64,000 nt of DNA from Anaerocolumna aminovalerica (GTDB lineage: Bacteria > Bacillota > Clostridia > Lachnospirales > Lachnospiraceae), in assembly GCF_900115365.1 (NCBI RefSeq), contig NZ_FOWD01000016.1, positions 38,637 to 102,636 on the forward strand, given 5' to 3'. Positions 26,961 through 34,973 of this stretch are shown piece after piece (position 1 is the stretch's first letter; each line of letters opens with the position of its first letter). Position numbers and translations under genes: made by a program. Below the pieces are notes generated by a model. It saw nothing but the letters and a program-made list of their open reading frames with translations. It searched no databases and was not told the origin of the DNA.

Positions 26961-27407
26961 TTAAATGCTTTCATCTTTAACTGCTTCTAACATTTTTTCT
27001 ATTCCATGATACATCACATCAATCTCTTCTTTCGTAAAATTTTTAAATAGATTTTCTACAAAGCTATTATCTTTTGCATCTCGTTTATCCCAAAACTTAT
27101 TATTTTTTTCCGTTAATCTCAACCGTAATATTCTGTTGTCATTTTGATCCTTCTCAATTACTAAGAAACCTTTTTCTTCAAGCTTTAACGCAAGCTGTTT
27201 TACATTCTGCCTGGTAGAACCCATTAGATTTGCTACCTCAGACAGCATAGGGGGAGTATCTTTAAATTGTGAAATCATTACGATTAAAAACCATTGTTTT
27301 GTAGTCATTTCATCATCTGCCAGGTAAGCATCACCTTTTACCTGCAACTTGTTGGCAAGTAGAAAGAGACTGCCAAATATATATTTTTGTTTATCCTGGT
27401 TATTCAT
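26961..27407 (-). CDS. MarR family transcriptional regulator
   Basis: This is a 148-residue winged-helix protein with TKQWFLIVMISQFKDTPPMLSEVA, recognition helix GSTRQNVKQLALKLEEKGFL, and wing DQNDNRILRLRLTE. It heads a four-gene unit with the membrane DUF, FMN-binding and flavodoxin genes. AAGGAG precedes the start. A 48-bp perfect palindrome covers its -10 box and transcript start, so autoregulation is very likely. Confidence 0.88.
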   Translation of the reverse strand: MNNQDKQKYIFGSLFLLANKLQVKGDAYLADDEMTTKQWFLIVMISQFKDTPPMLSEVANLMGSTRQNVKQLALKLEEKGFLVIEKDQNDNRILRLRLTEKNNKFWDKRDAKDNSFVENLFKNFTKEEIDVMYHGIEKMLEAVKDESI

Positions 27408-27426
27408 TTTTGCAACTCCTTAAAAT

Positions 27427-27485
27427 TTTAATACGTAATATATTACCTATATAGGTAATATATTACGTATTAAATAAAAAGTCAA
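27427..27485 (-). promoter_or_regulatory. marR promoter overlapped by a 48-bp perfect palindrome
   Basis: Bases 27427-27474 form an exact 48-bp palindrome centred at 27450/27451 (core TACCTATATAGGTA). On the minus strand TTGACT (27480-27485) and TATATT (27457-27462) are 17 bp apart, and the palindrome spans the -10 box and the expected transcript start. It also contains repeated ATATTAC half-sites, so two dimers could bind. Confidence 0.8.
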
Positions 27486-27518
27486 TAATTTTTTATCAAT
27501 ATTTAAAATGGTTTATAC

Positions 27519-27595
27519 AAAATAATAAAATGCCATTCTGAGAGAAAATATTCAGCTATGCTGAATTAACATTCAGAATGACATTTTATTATTTT
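27519..27595 (-). terminator. Nested hairpin, terminator-like repeat
   Basis: A 23-bp outer stem with one mismatch (27519-27541 with 27573-27595) contains the inner hairpin 27550-27566. It follows the SagB-type gene on the minus strand and ends in a T-rich arm. The inner core is shared with 18794-18811. Confidence 0.6.
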
Positions 27596-27732
27596 GCAAT
27601 TACCTGTTCACTTGTTATTTCTTTTGTTTTGATGCTTCTCTATACTTTCTTTCACTCTAAACTTTACTATCTCCCTTATTAAATCATAGGGTATTGGTTT
27701 TCCTCCATACTATTTTCTCTCATATAAATTTA

Positions 27733-28512
27733 TTATCTATCTACCTTACCCACTGCTGCTGCATAAACTACAAATTCAGTTTCTTTATCTGCTGATGGCG
27801 AAGTACCAAAACCTAACAGTTTATCTGCTAAAGGCTGTTCATATGCACCTATAGCACATGCGCCGCATTCAATTGCTTCACAAGCAAGATAAAGATTCTG
27901 GCATACATGTCCTACATCTACCAATGCATATTTTTGAGCATTGTTACTATAACGCCACTCTGTTCGATAAGGGATTACGGACCATACAAAACCAACCGGT
28001 GCATTGGCAAAGAAATTCTGTCCTCCAAAAGCTTCGCTAACCCGTTCTGCCTGATTCTCTATTGGGCCTAAATATTCAAGTTGATGTTCTACTGCCATAT
28101 AATGATATAATCCCGGCTGTAGACCAATCACTTTGTTTATAAATAAATAAGTTTCAAAAGGATGTCTCGCTCCAGCGGAAGGTACCGTACGAAAAGTAGC
28201 TTTTCTTTCCTTCCCTACTATACTCTTAATTCCCTGTGTTGACCAAAGCAGGAAGGCAAGTTCGTATTGATTCAAAGGTTCTTCATTGTATTTTCTTTTA
28301 CTGGTTCTGGAATTGATTAAATTCAGAAAATCATTATTCTTAACTACATCTTCAAAATTTTTTGTAAGAGAAATAGTCTTTTTACCACCAAAATTTCTTT
28401 CTAAAGGAGGTTGTGGTAATCCTTTTAATTGATCACTTAATATATCCTCTGTTGGGACCTTCATCATTTCCCTTAATTCCATTATTTTTAATTTAGTATT
28501 TTCATCTGCCAT
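27733..28512 (-). CDS. SagB/ThcOx-type dehydrogenase (nitroreductase fold)
   Basis: This 259-residue FMN-dependent oxidoreductase shows SRTSKRKYNEEPLNQYELAFLLW, TVPSAGARHPFETYLFI, and the C-terminal VDVGHVCQNLYLACEAIECGACAIGAY. SagB-type enzymes oxidise azolines in peptide natural products, but many stand-alone clostridial copies exist. No YcaO cyclodehydratase or precursor peptide lies nearby, so a general nitroreductase-like role is as likely. The start is set by GGAGG before an ATG 81 bp inside the open frame. Confidence 0.85.
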   Translation of the reverse strand: MADENTKLKIMELREMMKVPTEDILSDQLKGLPQPPLERNFGGKKTISLTKNFEDVVKNNDFLNLINSRTSKRKYNEEPLNQYELAFLLWSTQGIKSIVGKERKATFRTVPSAGARHPFETYLFINKVIGLQPGLYHYMAVEHQLEYLGPIENQAERVSEAFGGQNFFANAPVGFVWSVIPYRTEWRYSNNAQKYALVDVGHVCQNLYLACEAIECGACAIGAYEQPLADKLLGFGTSPSADKETEFVVYAAAVGKVDR

Positions 28513-28826
28513 TATAATACCTCCAATTATTTCTATCTTTTTATGAAATTGTTTTATATACCATTTATATAAATTCTTAACTTCCCACTTCATATTAACT
28601 CTTTTTTGCCACTCTGTTCTAGTTTTACAAATAAAATGGCAATATATTTTCTTCTCTTATTATATCACTCATTAATAAAATATCAACAAATCTGAAATTA
28701 ACCGTATGTCAATAAAATTGGAAAAATAATTTTATTTCTTTTGCAAATACTAAAATATGTACAATGTTTGAATATTTTTATAACCCTGACTAAAATACTT
28801 TAGTAAATAATAGAAAGGATTACAAT

Positions 28827-28985
28827 ATGGATAATAATAAAAATAGAATGCGTGATAGAGAAAAAAGCAATTCTGAATTGAGAAAAATGAAGCCGAAAGA
28901 TAATGCAGACGTTGGAATGATAAACGGGCAGGTTATTGGTGTCCATGAAGGCAAACACGAAAAAAGCAGAAACAATAAAAAGTAA
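28827..28985 (+). CDS. 52-residue charged small protein
   Basis: The frame begins MDNNKNRMRDREKSNSELRK, has a central hydrophobic-turn stretch DVGMINGQVIGVHEG and ends in a basic tail. AGAAAGGA precedes the ATG, and a hairpin (29077-29145) follows. It is not a family I recognise. The separate ribosome site, the central conserved-looking segment and the isolated position make it a likely real gene. Confidence 0.55.
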   Translation: MDNNKNRMRDREKSNSELRKMKPKDNADVGMINGQVIGVHEGKHEKSRNNKK

Positions 28986-29473
28986 CAATCATATAGAAAT
29001 AGTTTGCCGGCAGAAACCTGTATCTTAATTGCTTAGTAATATTTTCCCTAAAATCTTTCATCTCTATAAAAAAGAACTGTTGCAAAATAGAAGCAAACTA
29101 TCAGGCATGGAAGAAAAAACCTGTATCACATTCATTTTGCAACAGACTTTTACTGATTGCTATATCACAGAATTCCCCAATATCTTCATCGGTAATCCCA
29201 ACTTTTTCCATGCTTCCACTATTTCATCTATATAAATATAATTCTGTTTTGACTATTAGTCACTAATTTGTTCTCGTTCTTAAATTTAACTTCCCAATTT
29301 GATTTTACGACATTATTTTGTTTTGCTTTTTCATTCATTAGTTTTAAAAGATAACAATTCACTTTTGCAGTAATTGATGATATAGTAAAGCTAAATAATA
29401 TTACGGTATATAATACAATTTTACAATTTGAAACTTAGATTAAGCAATGTAAACTTATCTCATAGGTGATGAA
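28986..29473. other. Intergenic region with one hairpin
   Basis: No gene is seen apart from the inverted repeat CTGTTGCAAAAT (29077-29088) / ATTTTGCAACAG (29134-29145), which is followed by a short T-run and fits a terminator for the small gene at 28827. The remainder (29146-29473) is AT-rich and holds the promoter of the AraC-type gene. Confidence 0.5.
29077..29145 (+). terminator. 12-bp stem with long loop
   Basis: Perfect arms 29077-29088 and 29134-29145 enclose an inner CAGG/CCTG pairing, and the right arm leads into ACTTTT. The form is the same nested-hairpin type seen at 18743, 27519 and 9218. Confidence 0.5.
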
Positions 29474-30223
29474 ATGAACTATATCATTAAATACGGTAAA
29501 AATTTTATGGCAATTTCAGATAGTATAGAAGCAGATTGTCATAAGCACTGGCTGCTGCAACTGTTTCTCAGCAGTGAAAAGGAATTAAATATTGAAGTGA
29601 ATGGACAATATATCACTTGCGGTGCCATTCTTGTAAATGTGGATACACCCCATTTATTCAGTGCGGACAGATGCCCCCATTTCACCATTCTGGCTGATCC
29701 AACCACAGAGCTTGGGCATGTGCTGAGAGAGTTATTACTGGATCAGCCCTTTTATGTATTCCCCCCTGAAAATACCGTCCTTATGCAACGGGCTTTTAAA
29801 CATGGGCTTATACAAAAAAGCAACGACGCTTTTATTTCTTTTGTTGAGAGCATAATCTCCCAATTTGATTACAGTAATATGAAAAATTTCGACAACAGGG
29901 TTATTGAAGTGTTAAATCTCTTGGATGACTGCATACATGAAGACGAATTTCATCAGATAAAGCATTTTTCTGACAAGACCTGCCTCTCTGAAAGCCGCCT
30001 GGCACATTTGTTTAAAGAAGAAACAGGTATACCTCTGAAAAGTTATATTGTTTTGCATAAACTTCAGATAGCATACGAGTCAATTTTTAATGGTGAAAAC
30101 ATAACCACAGCTGCTCTTAATGCCGGTTTTGACAGCCCATCACATCTTGCATATACGAATAAAATGATGACAGGAATGTCTGCAACAAATATTATAAGAG
30201 ATAGCGAGTTTTTGAAAGTTTAA
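29474..30223 (+). CDS. AraC family transcriptional regulator
   Basis: This 249-residue protein has a cupin-like N-terminal sensing half (DCHKHWLLQLFLSSEKEL, ILVNVDTPHLF). The C-terminal double helix-turn-helix includes TCLSESRLAHLFKEETGIPLKSYI and ITTAALNAGFDSPSHLAYTNKMMTGMS. The transglutaminase-like gene begins 54 bp later on the same strand and may be a target or partner. Confidence 0.85.
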   Translation: MNYIIKYGKNFMAISDSIEADCHKHWLLQLFLSSEKELNIEVNGQYITCGAILVNVDTPHLFSADRCPHFTILADPTTELGHVLRELLLDQPFYVFPPENTVLMQRAFKHGLIQKSNDAFISFVESIISQFDYSNMKNFDNRVIEVLNLLDDCIHEDEFHQIKHFSDKTCLSESRLAHLFKEETGIPLKSYIVLHKLQIAYESIFNGENITTAALNAGFDSPSHLAYTNKMMTGMSATNIIRDSEFLKV

Positions 30224-30277
30224 TGATAATTATTCTGGTAAAGTGTAATCAAACAGAAGGAAAGGAAGGATTACACC

Positions 30278-30973
30278 ATGAATAAATATTTGAAAGAAAC
30301 AGGGATGTTGAATTTTTCCCATAACTCCATACAGAAATTAATAAAGGAAAGACAGTGGGCAAAGGAGGATGAGTTTCAGAAAATCCAAAAAATCTATAAC
30401 TTTGTACGGGATGATATTGCCTTTGGATATAACACAGATGATACCATTTCCGCCTCTGAAGTTTTAAATGACGGCTATGGACAATGTAATACAAAGGGAA
30501 CCCTATTTATGGCCCTTCTGAGAGCGGTTGGAATACCTTGCCGGATTCATGGTTTTACCATTAATAAGAAATTACAAAAAGGTGCCATGACAGGACTGAT
30601 TTATAAACTTGCTCCCCAAAGTATTATTCATAGCTGGGTTGAAATTCAATATAAGGACCAATGGTATAACCTGGAGGGCTTCATTCTGGATAGTGAATAT
30701 CTGAAAAAGCTTCAAGAAAAGTTTTCCGATTGCAAAACCAACTTTTGTGGATATGGCGCCGCTACTGATAACTTTCAAAACCCACAAGTAGATTGGAATG
30801 CCAATGATACTTATATTCAAAAAGAAGGCATCAACAACGACTTCGGCCTGTTCGATTCCCCTGATGAATTCTTTAAGAAACACCAACAGAAGTTATCACC
30901 CCTAAAAAAATGGATGTATCGGAATATCGGACGTAAACTTATGAATCGCAATGTAGAAAGAATTCGTAATTGA
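30278..30973 (+). CDS. Transglutaminase-like cysteine protease-fold protein
   Basis: This 231-residue protein has the core YNFVRDDIAFGYN, with the catalytic cysteine in DGYGQCNTKGTLFMALLRA, the histidine in IIHSWVEIQ and an acidic residue in NLEGFILD. This matches the transglutaminase/protease (COG1305) triad. There is no signal peptide, so it appears cytoplasmic. The substrate is unknown. GGAAAGGAAGG precedes the start. Confidence 0.82.
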   Translation: MNKYLKETGMLNFSHNSIQKLIKERQWAKEDEFQKIQKIYNFVRDDIAFGYNTDDTISASEVLNDGYGQCNTKGTLFMALLRAVGIPCRIHGFTINKKLQKGAMTGLIYKLAPQSIIHSWVEIQYKDQWYNLEGFILDSEYLKKLQEKFSDCKTNFCGYGAATDNFQNPQVDWNANDTYIQKEGINNDFGLFDSPDEFFKKHQQKLSPLKKWMYRNIGRKLMNRNVERIRN

Positions 30974-31054
30974 ATTATAAACATTAATCGGCATCAGATT
31001 GTATAATGTTTGTATAGTAATTATGAAAAACCATTATAAAGCGGGGTTTTTAAT

Positions 31055-31483
31055 ATGGATATTATTAACTATTTTGAACGTTATTCTGCAGAAGAAATGC
31101 TTGCAGCCTTACCAAGAAATTATACCAAAGAAATGGCACTTTATAATAATGATATAGTAGATGATCAATTAGAAGATCATAACTTTGAAAGACTAGATCA
31201 ATTTATTCAAAATGTAAATCTTGGTATTCCAGATACAGTTAGAATCACTGAATTTGGTATAGATGGTCCTCCAGTAACCGTTGTCTTACAATATGATGGA
31301 AATATAATTAAATATACTGCGGATACAACTAGGGTAGAAGCTGTACCAAAATATTTTACTTTTTATGGTTATAAAATATATACAGATATTCTACAGCGCT
31401 ATGGAATGGTATTTAGGACTTACAATCTTTTAGAGTGTGATAATAGAGTTTTTCAATTTGCTTCAAAAATTATACAAAGATAA
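31055..31483 (+). CDS. DUF4362-like protein
   Basis: This 142-residue protein has NFERLDQFIQNVNLGIPDTVRI and VVLQYDGNIIKYTADTTR, matching the pattern of DUF4362 (a small Bacillus/Clostridium domain, often in lipoproteins). No signal peptide is present here. The reading frame continues in phase after the TAA for 57 more codons, so this gene may be a truncated piece of something longer. The function is unknown. Confidence 0.65.
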   Translation: MDIINYFERYSAEEMLAALPRNYTKEMALYNNDIVDDQLEDHNFERLDQFIQNVNLGIPDTVRITEFGIDGPPVTVVLQYDGNIIKYTADTTRVEAVPKYFTFYGYKIYTDILQRYGMVFRTYNLLECDNRVFQFASKIIQR

Positions 31484-31657
31484 AATTCTTTATTTTCACA
31501 TCCTGGTATCACCATATATGGCGCACTTAAAAATGCGGTTGGGCATGTATCATATTTTGTAGACAATGTGGGTCGAGTATGTGGGCATAGTGGTAAGAAA
31601 GAGAATGCCACTGTTTATACTTCTCTCGATTATAAAACCTCTAAAAAATCCTTGTAA
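31484..31657 (+). pseudogene. Coding remnant in phase with the preceding gene
   Basis: After the stop at 31481-31483 the same frame stays open for 57 codons without its own start. It contains HPGITIYGALKNAVGHVSYF and VDNVGRVCGHSGKKENATVY and ends at a TAA directly inside a terminator hairpin. The GHVSYFVDN part resembles C-terminal halves of CHAP/NlpC-type amidases, but this is a weak impression. It is either a decayed separate gene or the continuation of a protein cut by a stop codon. Confidence 0.45.
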
Positions 31658-31693
31658 AAATCTTTAATTTATGGGTTTTTGCAAGGATTTTTT
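31643..31693 (+). terminator. Strong rho-independent terminator
   Basis: An 18-bp stem with one wobble (31643-31660 with 31676-31693) ends in a T-run and overlaps the stop of the remnant frame. The rest of the gap to 31850 shows no gene. Confidence 0.75.
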
Positions 31694-31850
31694 AGTAAGG
31701 TTTTAATGAGAGATAAGTATTTTGCCCGCGACTCGACACAGATTTCGAAAAAATATGATACATGCCCGACCGCGCATTATTCATAACCTGACTATTGCAA
31801 CATCCTAACACAACCGTCAGGGCAAAGCGTTCTTTTTGAAAAATAATAGA

Positions 31851-32678
31851 CTAACCCTTAACACCAGTATGTGCAACACCCTCCACAAATTGTTTCTGGA
31901 AGATAAAGAATAATAAAACCATAGGGACAACCGCCATAACCGCACCTGCCATTTGAGCCGGATAATTGGTGGTATACTGTCCTTGTAAAGTAGAAAGGGA
32001 GGGACCTAAGGTCATCATCTTAGGTGATGTATTAACAATCAATGGCCACATAAAGTCATTCCATGCAAATTTTGCAGTGAAGATAACTAATGCAACAACA
32101 CCTGATTTTACTAATGGAACCATAATTCTTCCAAAGGTCTGGAATCTGTTGCATCCATCCAGCATAGCTGCCTCTTCTAATTCTTTTGGAATTGAGGTGA
32201 AAAACTGTCTCATCATGAAAGTACCAAAGGCACTGAATAAGTTTGGAAGGAACAAAGCCGGTATGGTATCTAACAGTCCCATTTTTAATATAATCATATA
32301 TTGAGGTACAAGGAATATCTGCCCGGGTACCATTAATACGGATAAAATTATAATAAATATCATATTTTTTCCGGGAAAATCAAGTCTGGCAAATGCATAA
32401 CCTGCCATAGTACAAAAAGTTATCTGTCCGATTACAGTTGCAACAGTTGAAATAATCGTATTTAGATAAACTCTTTCAAAAGGCAGAGAATCTAATATAT
32501 TCTTATAGGAATCAAAATTAAATGCCTTAGGGAGAATTGTTGGCGGTATGGCCATTGCTTCACCTACTGTTTTAAAAGAAGTGAATACCATCCAGAGGAA
32601 TGGGAGTATTGTTACACCGGTACCAATGATTAAGGCTAAATGAATAAATAAATGTTGAATACTTTGACGATTTCGCAT
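31851..32678 (-). CDS. Carbohydrate ABC transporter permease (MalG-like)
   Basis: This 275-residue inner-membrane permease has six predicted helices and the EAA loop EEAAMLDGCNRFQTFGRIMVPLVKSG that docks the ATPase. It ends VAHTGVKG, a typical MalG-type C-terminus. GGGGG before the ATG at 32678 decides the start, leaving a 16-bp gap to the upstream permease. It is part of a binding protein/permease/permease unit with no ATPase, so a shared MsmK/UgpC-type ATPase elsewhere is inferred. Confidence 0.9.
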   Translation of the reverse strand: MRNRQSIQHLFIHLALIIGTGVTILPFLWMVFTSFKTVGEAMAIPPTILPKAFNFDSYKNILDSLPFERVYLNTIISTVATVIGQITFCTMAGYAFARLDFPGKNMIFIIILSVLMVPGQIFLVPQYMIILKMGLLDTIPALFLPNLFSAFGTFMMRQFFTSIPKELEEAAMLDGCNRFQTFGRIMVPLVKSGVVALVIFTAKFAWNDFMWPLIVNTSPKMMTLGPSLSTLQGQYTTNYPAQMAGAVMAVVPMVLLFFIFQKQFVEGVAHTGVKG

Positions 32679-32694
32679 ACTCTTTCCCCCTTTC

Positions 32695-33618
32695 TTAATC
32701 ATAATTTACCCACTTCTTCTGCATCACAAACTGAAAGATTGTTATAAGCATAATGATAGCAAATATAACAATGGAGATAGCTGCCGCATATCCCTTTTGA
32801 CCGTAATCAAAGGCATAACGGTAGAACATCATAACCAAAGTCTGTGTGCTTTCATAGGCCAAACTGGTTTTACCGATCATCATATAAATAGTGTCAAATA
32901 CCTGGAAACCACCGATTATAGAAGTAATCATAACAAAGAAAATTGTTGGAGTTAACATTGGTATCGTAATCTTAAAAAACCGTTTCACAGGACCGGCACC
33001 ATCAATAGCTGCAGCTTCATAATAGGATTTTGAAATTCCCTGCATACCTGCCAGTAAAATAATCATATTATAACCAACCGACATCCAGATACCAACAATC
33101 ATAACCATATACAAAGCTGTCTTTGGGTTAGAGAGCCAGTTCTGGCCCTCTATTCCAAATGCACCTAAAATATTATTTAATATACCGAATTCACCGTTGT
33201 ACATCCATTTCCATACTAATGCTATGGCTACGGACATAGTTACAGAGGGAAGAAAATAAATGGTTCTGTATATGGAGGTACCTCTGATTTTAGCATTTAA
33301 AAGTGTGGCTATCAGTATAGACAAACATATTCCAACGGGAACGGTAATGATAACATATTTTATAGTATTTCCTAAAGTTCTGTATAACTCTTTATCTTTA
33401 ATTAAAGCCTTATAATTCTCTAAACCTGTAAAAGTACTTATGTTAAAACGATTTACATCATTAAAGCTAAACCAAAAATTCTGAATAAAGGGATAAATGT
33501 AAAATACAAATATACCGATTACCAATGGTGCAATAAATATATAGGCTGCGACCCATTCTTTTTTCTCACGTTTGGTGGTTTTTCTTCTCATTGGTTTCGT
33601 TTTTGCCATGTCACTCAT
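32695..33618 (-). CDS. Carbohydrate ABC transporter permease (MalF-like)
   Basis: This 307-residue permease has a basic cytoplasmic N-terminus, six membrane helices and the EAA loop YYEAAAIDGAGPVKRFFKITIPML. It pairs with the MalG-like protein to form the channel. It follows the binding-protein gene by 14 bp. The substrate is probably a sugar oligomer but cannot be read from the sequence. Confidence 0.9.
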   Translation of the reverse strand: MSDMAKTKPMRRKTTKREKKEWVAAYIFIAPLVIGIFVFYIYPFIQNFWFSFNDVNRFNISTFTGLENYKALIKDKELYRTLGNTIKYVIITVPVGICLSILIATLLNAKIRGTSIYRTIYFLPSVTMSVAIALVWKWMYNGEFGILNNILGAFGIEGQNWLSNPKTALYMVMIVGIWMSVGYNMIILLAGMQGISKSYYEAAAIDGAGPVKRFFKITIPMLTPTIFFVMITSIIGGFQVFDTIYMMIGKTSLAYESTQTLVMMFYRYAFDYGQKGYAAAISIVIFAIIMLITIFQFVMQKKWVNYD

Positions 33619-33632
33619 GGTTTATCACCTGC

Positions 33633-34937
33633 CTATTTATTCATCTTGCTAAGGACTGCATCTGCTTCTACCTTTAATTCTTTGCTTGCCTCCCCTAAAG
33701 TTTTTTCACCACTGTAAGCCCATTTTAAATAATTTGCTTCTAAATCATAAAGTTCAGCTGAAGATTTACATACTGGTAATGGATAAGCCACATCTGAATG
33801 ATTTGTATATGCGGCAAGATTTAAATCCGGATTTGTTGCGGCAAAATATTGCCAGGCATCGTTTCTTGCTGAAATAACTGCTCCGCCTTCACCCTGAATC
33901 TTCATAGCTTCTGCACTTCCTAACCATAATACAAAGTCTACCGCAGCATCTTTATTCTTGCTTCCTGAATATACTGCATATCCAAGTCCGTTAATAATGT
34001 TAGGCTCTACACCATTGAATTCCGGGAATTCAACTAAATTGATTATTTTATTGATTCCATCATTAGACATGTACTGAGGTGTCATATAAGAGCCAGCAAG
34101 GAGCATACCTAATTTACCTGCTTCAAACATAGCATCTGCTGATGTATCAGTCATAGTGGCAAGATCAGGAGATAATCCTGCCTTAATTAAATCAATCCAT
34201 ACCTGAATGCCTTCCTGTGTCTTAGGATCTTCATAACCTGTTTCTGTTTTATCTGCATTTAGAATCCATCCGCCATTTGCATAAACGGTTGGATAATAAT
34301 CTGTTTGGAAATCCAGTGGAGCAGCTAAAGGATAAACCCCTGCATCCAGTCCTGCATCCTTTAATTTTTGTGCTGTTGCTACAAAATCATCCCAGGTCCA
34401 GTCATCTGTTGGATAGTCTACACCTGCTTTATCAAAGATTTCTTTGTTATACCATAAAGCATTGGTATCAAAGTCTTTCGGAATTGCATATATTTTATCA
34501 TCAAATTTATACATACTGATTAAAGCAGCCGGATAGTTTTCTTCCAGATTCAAATCTGATTTTGTTATATAATCAGTTAAGTCTAAAAGAATTCCGCCGT
34601 CTTTATAACTTTCTGCATGTAAAGTATTTAACCAGAATACATCAGGTGCAGTACCCCCTGTTGCGGAAGCTTCTAACTTGGTCCAGTATTCCCCGCCTTT
34701 ATATGGTGTTAATTGAATCTCAACATCTACATTGTTATTCTTTGCTTCGTAAGCCGTTGCTAAGTTTTCCATAGTAGGACGTTGATTTTCATCCCATATA
34801 CCAAAAGTTATTTTTGTTTTTCCGCCTGCTGTGTTACCATCCTTATTATCCTGTTTTTTACCGCAGCCGGTAAGTAATGTTGCCCCCATAATAGCTACAA
34901 GACCCAAGGTTACTAAATACTTCAAGTTTTTTTTCAT
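33633..34937 (-). CDS. ABC transporter sugar-binding lipoprotein
   Basis: This 434-residue family 1 extracellular solute-binding protein has a lipoprotein signal (VAIMGATLLTGCGKK, lipid-modified Cys at about 26) and the conserved IWDENQRPTMENLATAYEAK opening. DKIYAIPKDFDTNALWYNKEIFDKAG is typical of oligosaccharide binders. It is the first of the three transporter genes and follows a Gfo/Idh-type gene by 36 bp. Confidence 0.9.
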   Translation of the reverse strand: MKKNLKYLVTLGLVAIMGATLLTGCGKKQDNKDGNTAGGKTKITFGIWDENQRPTMENLATAYEAKNNNVDVEIQLTPYKGGEYWTKLEASATGGTAPDVFWLNTLHAESYKDGGILLDLTDYITKSDLNLEENYPAALISMYKFDDKIYAIPKDFDTNALWYNKEIFDKAGVDYPTDDWTWDDFVATAQKLKDAGLDAGVYPLAAPLDFQTDYYPTVYANGGWILNADKTETGYEDPKTQEGIQVWIDLIKAGLSPDLATMTDTSADAMFEAGKLGMLLAGSYMTPQYMSNDGINKIINLVEFPEFNGVEPNIINGLGYAVYSGSKNKDAAVDFVLWLGSAEAMKIQGEGGAVISARNDAWQYFAATNPDLNLAAYTNHSDVAYPLPVCKSSAELYDLEANYLKWAYSGEKTLGEASKELKVEADAVLSKMNK

Positions 34938-34973
34938 AACAAATCTCCTTCTCTTTCTAAATTATTTGTTTCA

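Noticed and set aside
27733..28512. Thiazole/oxazole-modified peptide biosynthesis cluster around the SagB-type gene
   Set aside because: No YcaO protein, partner E1-like protein, precursor peptide or exporter lies nearby.
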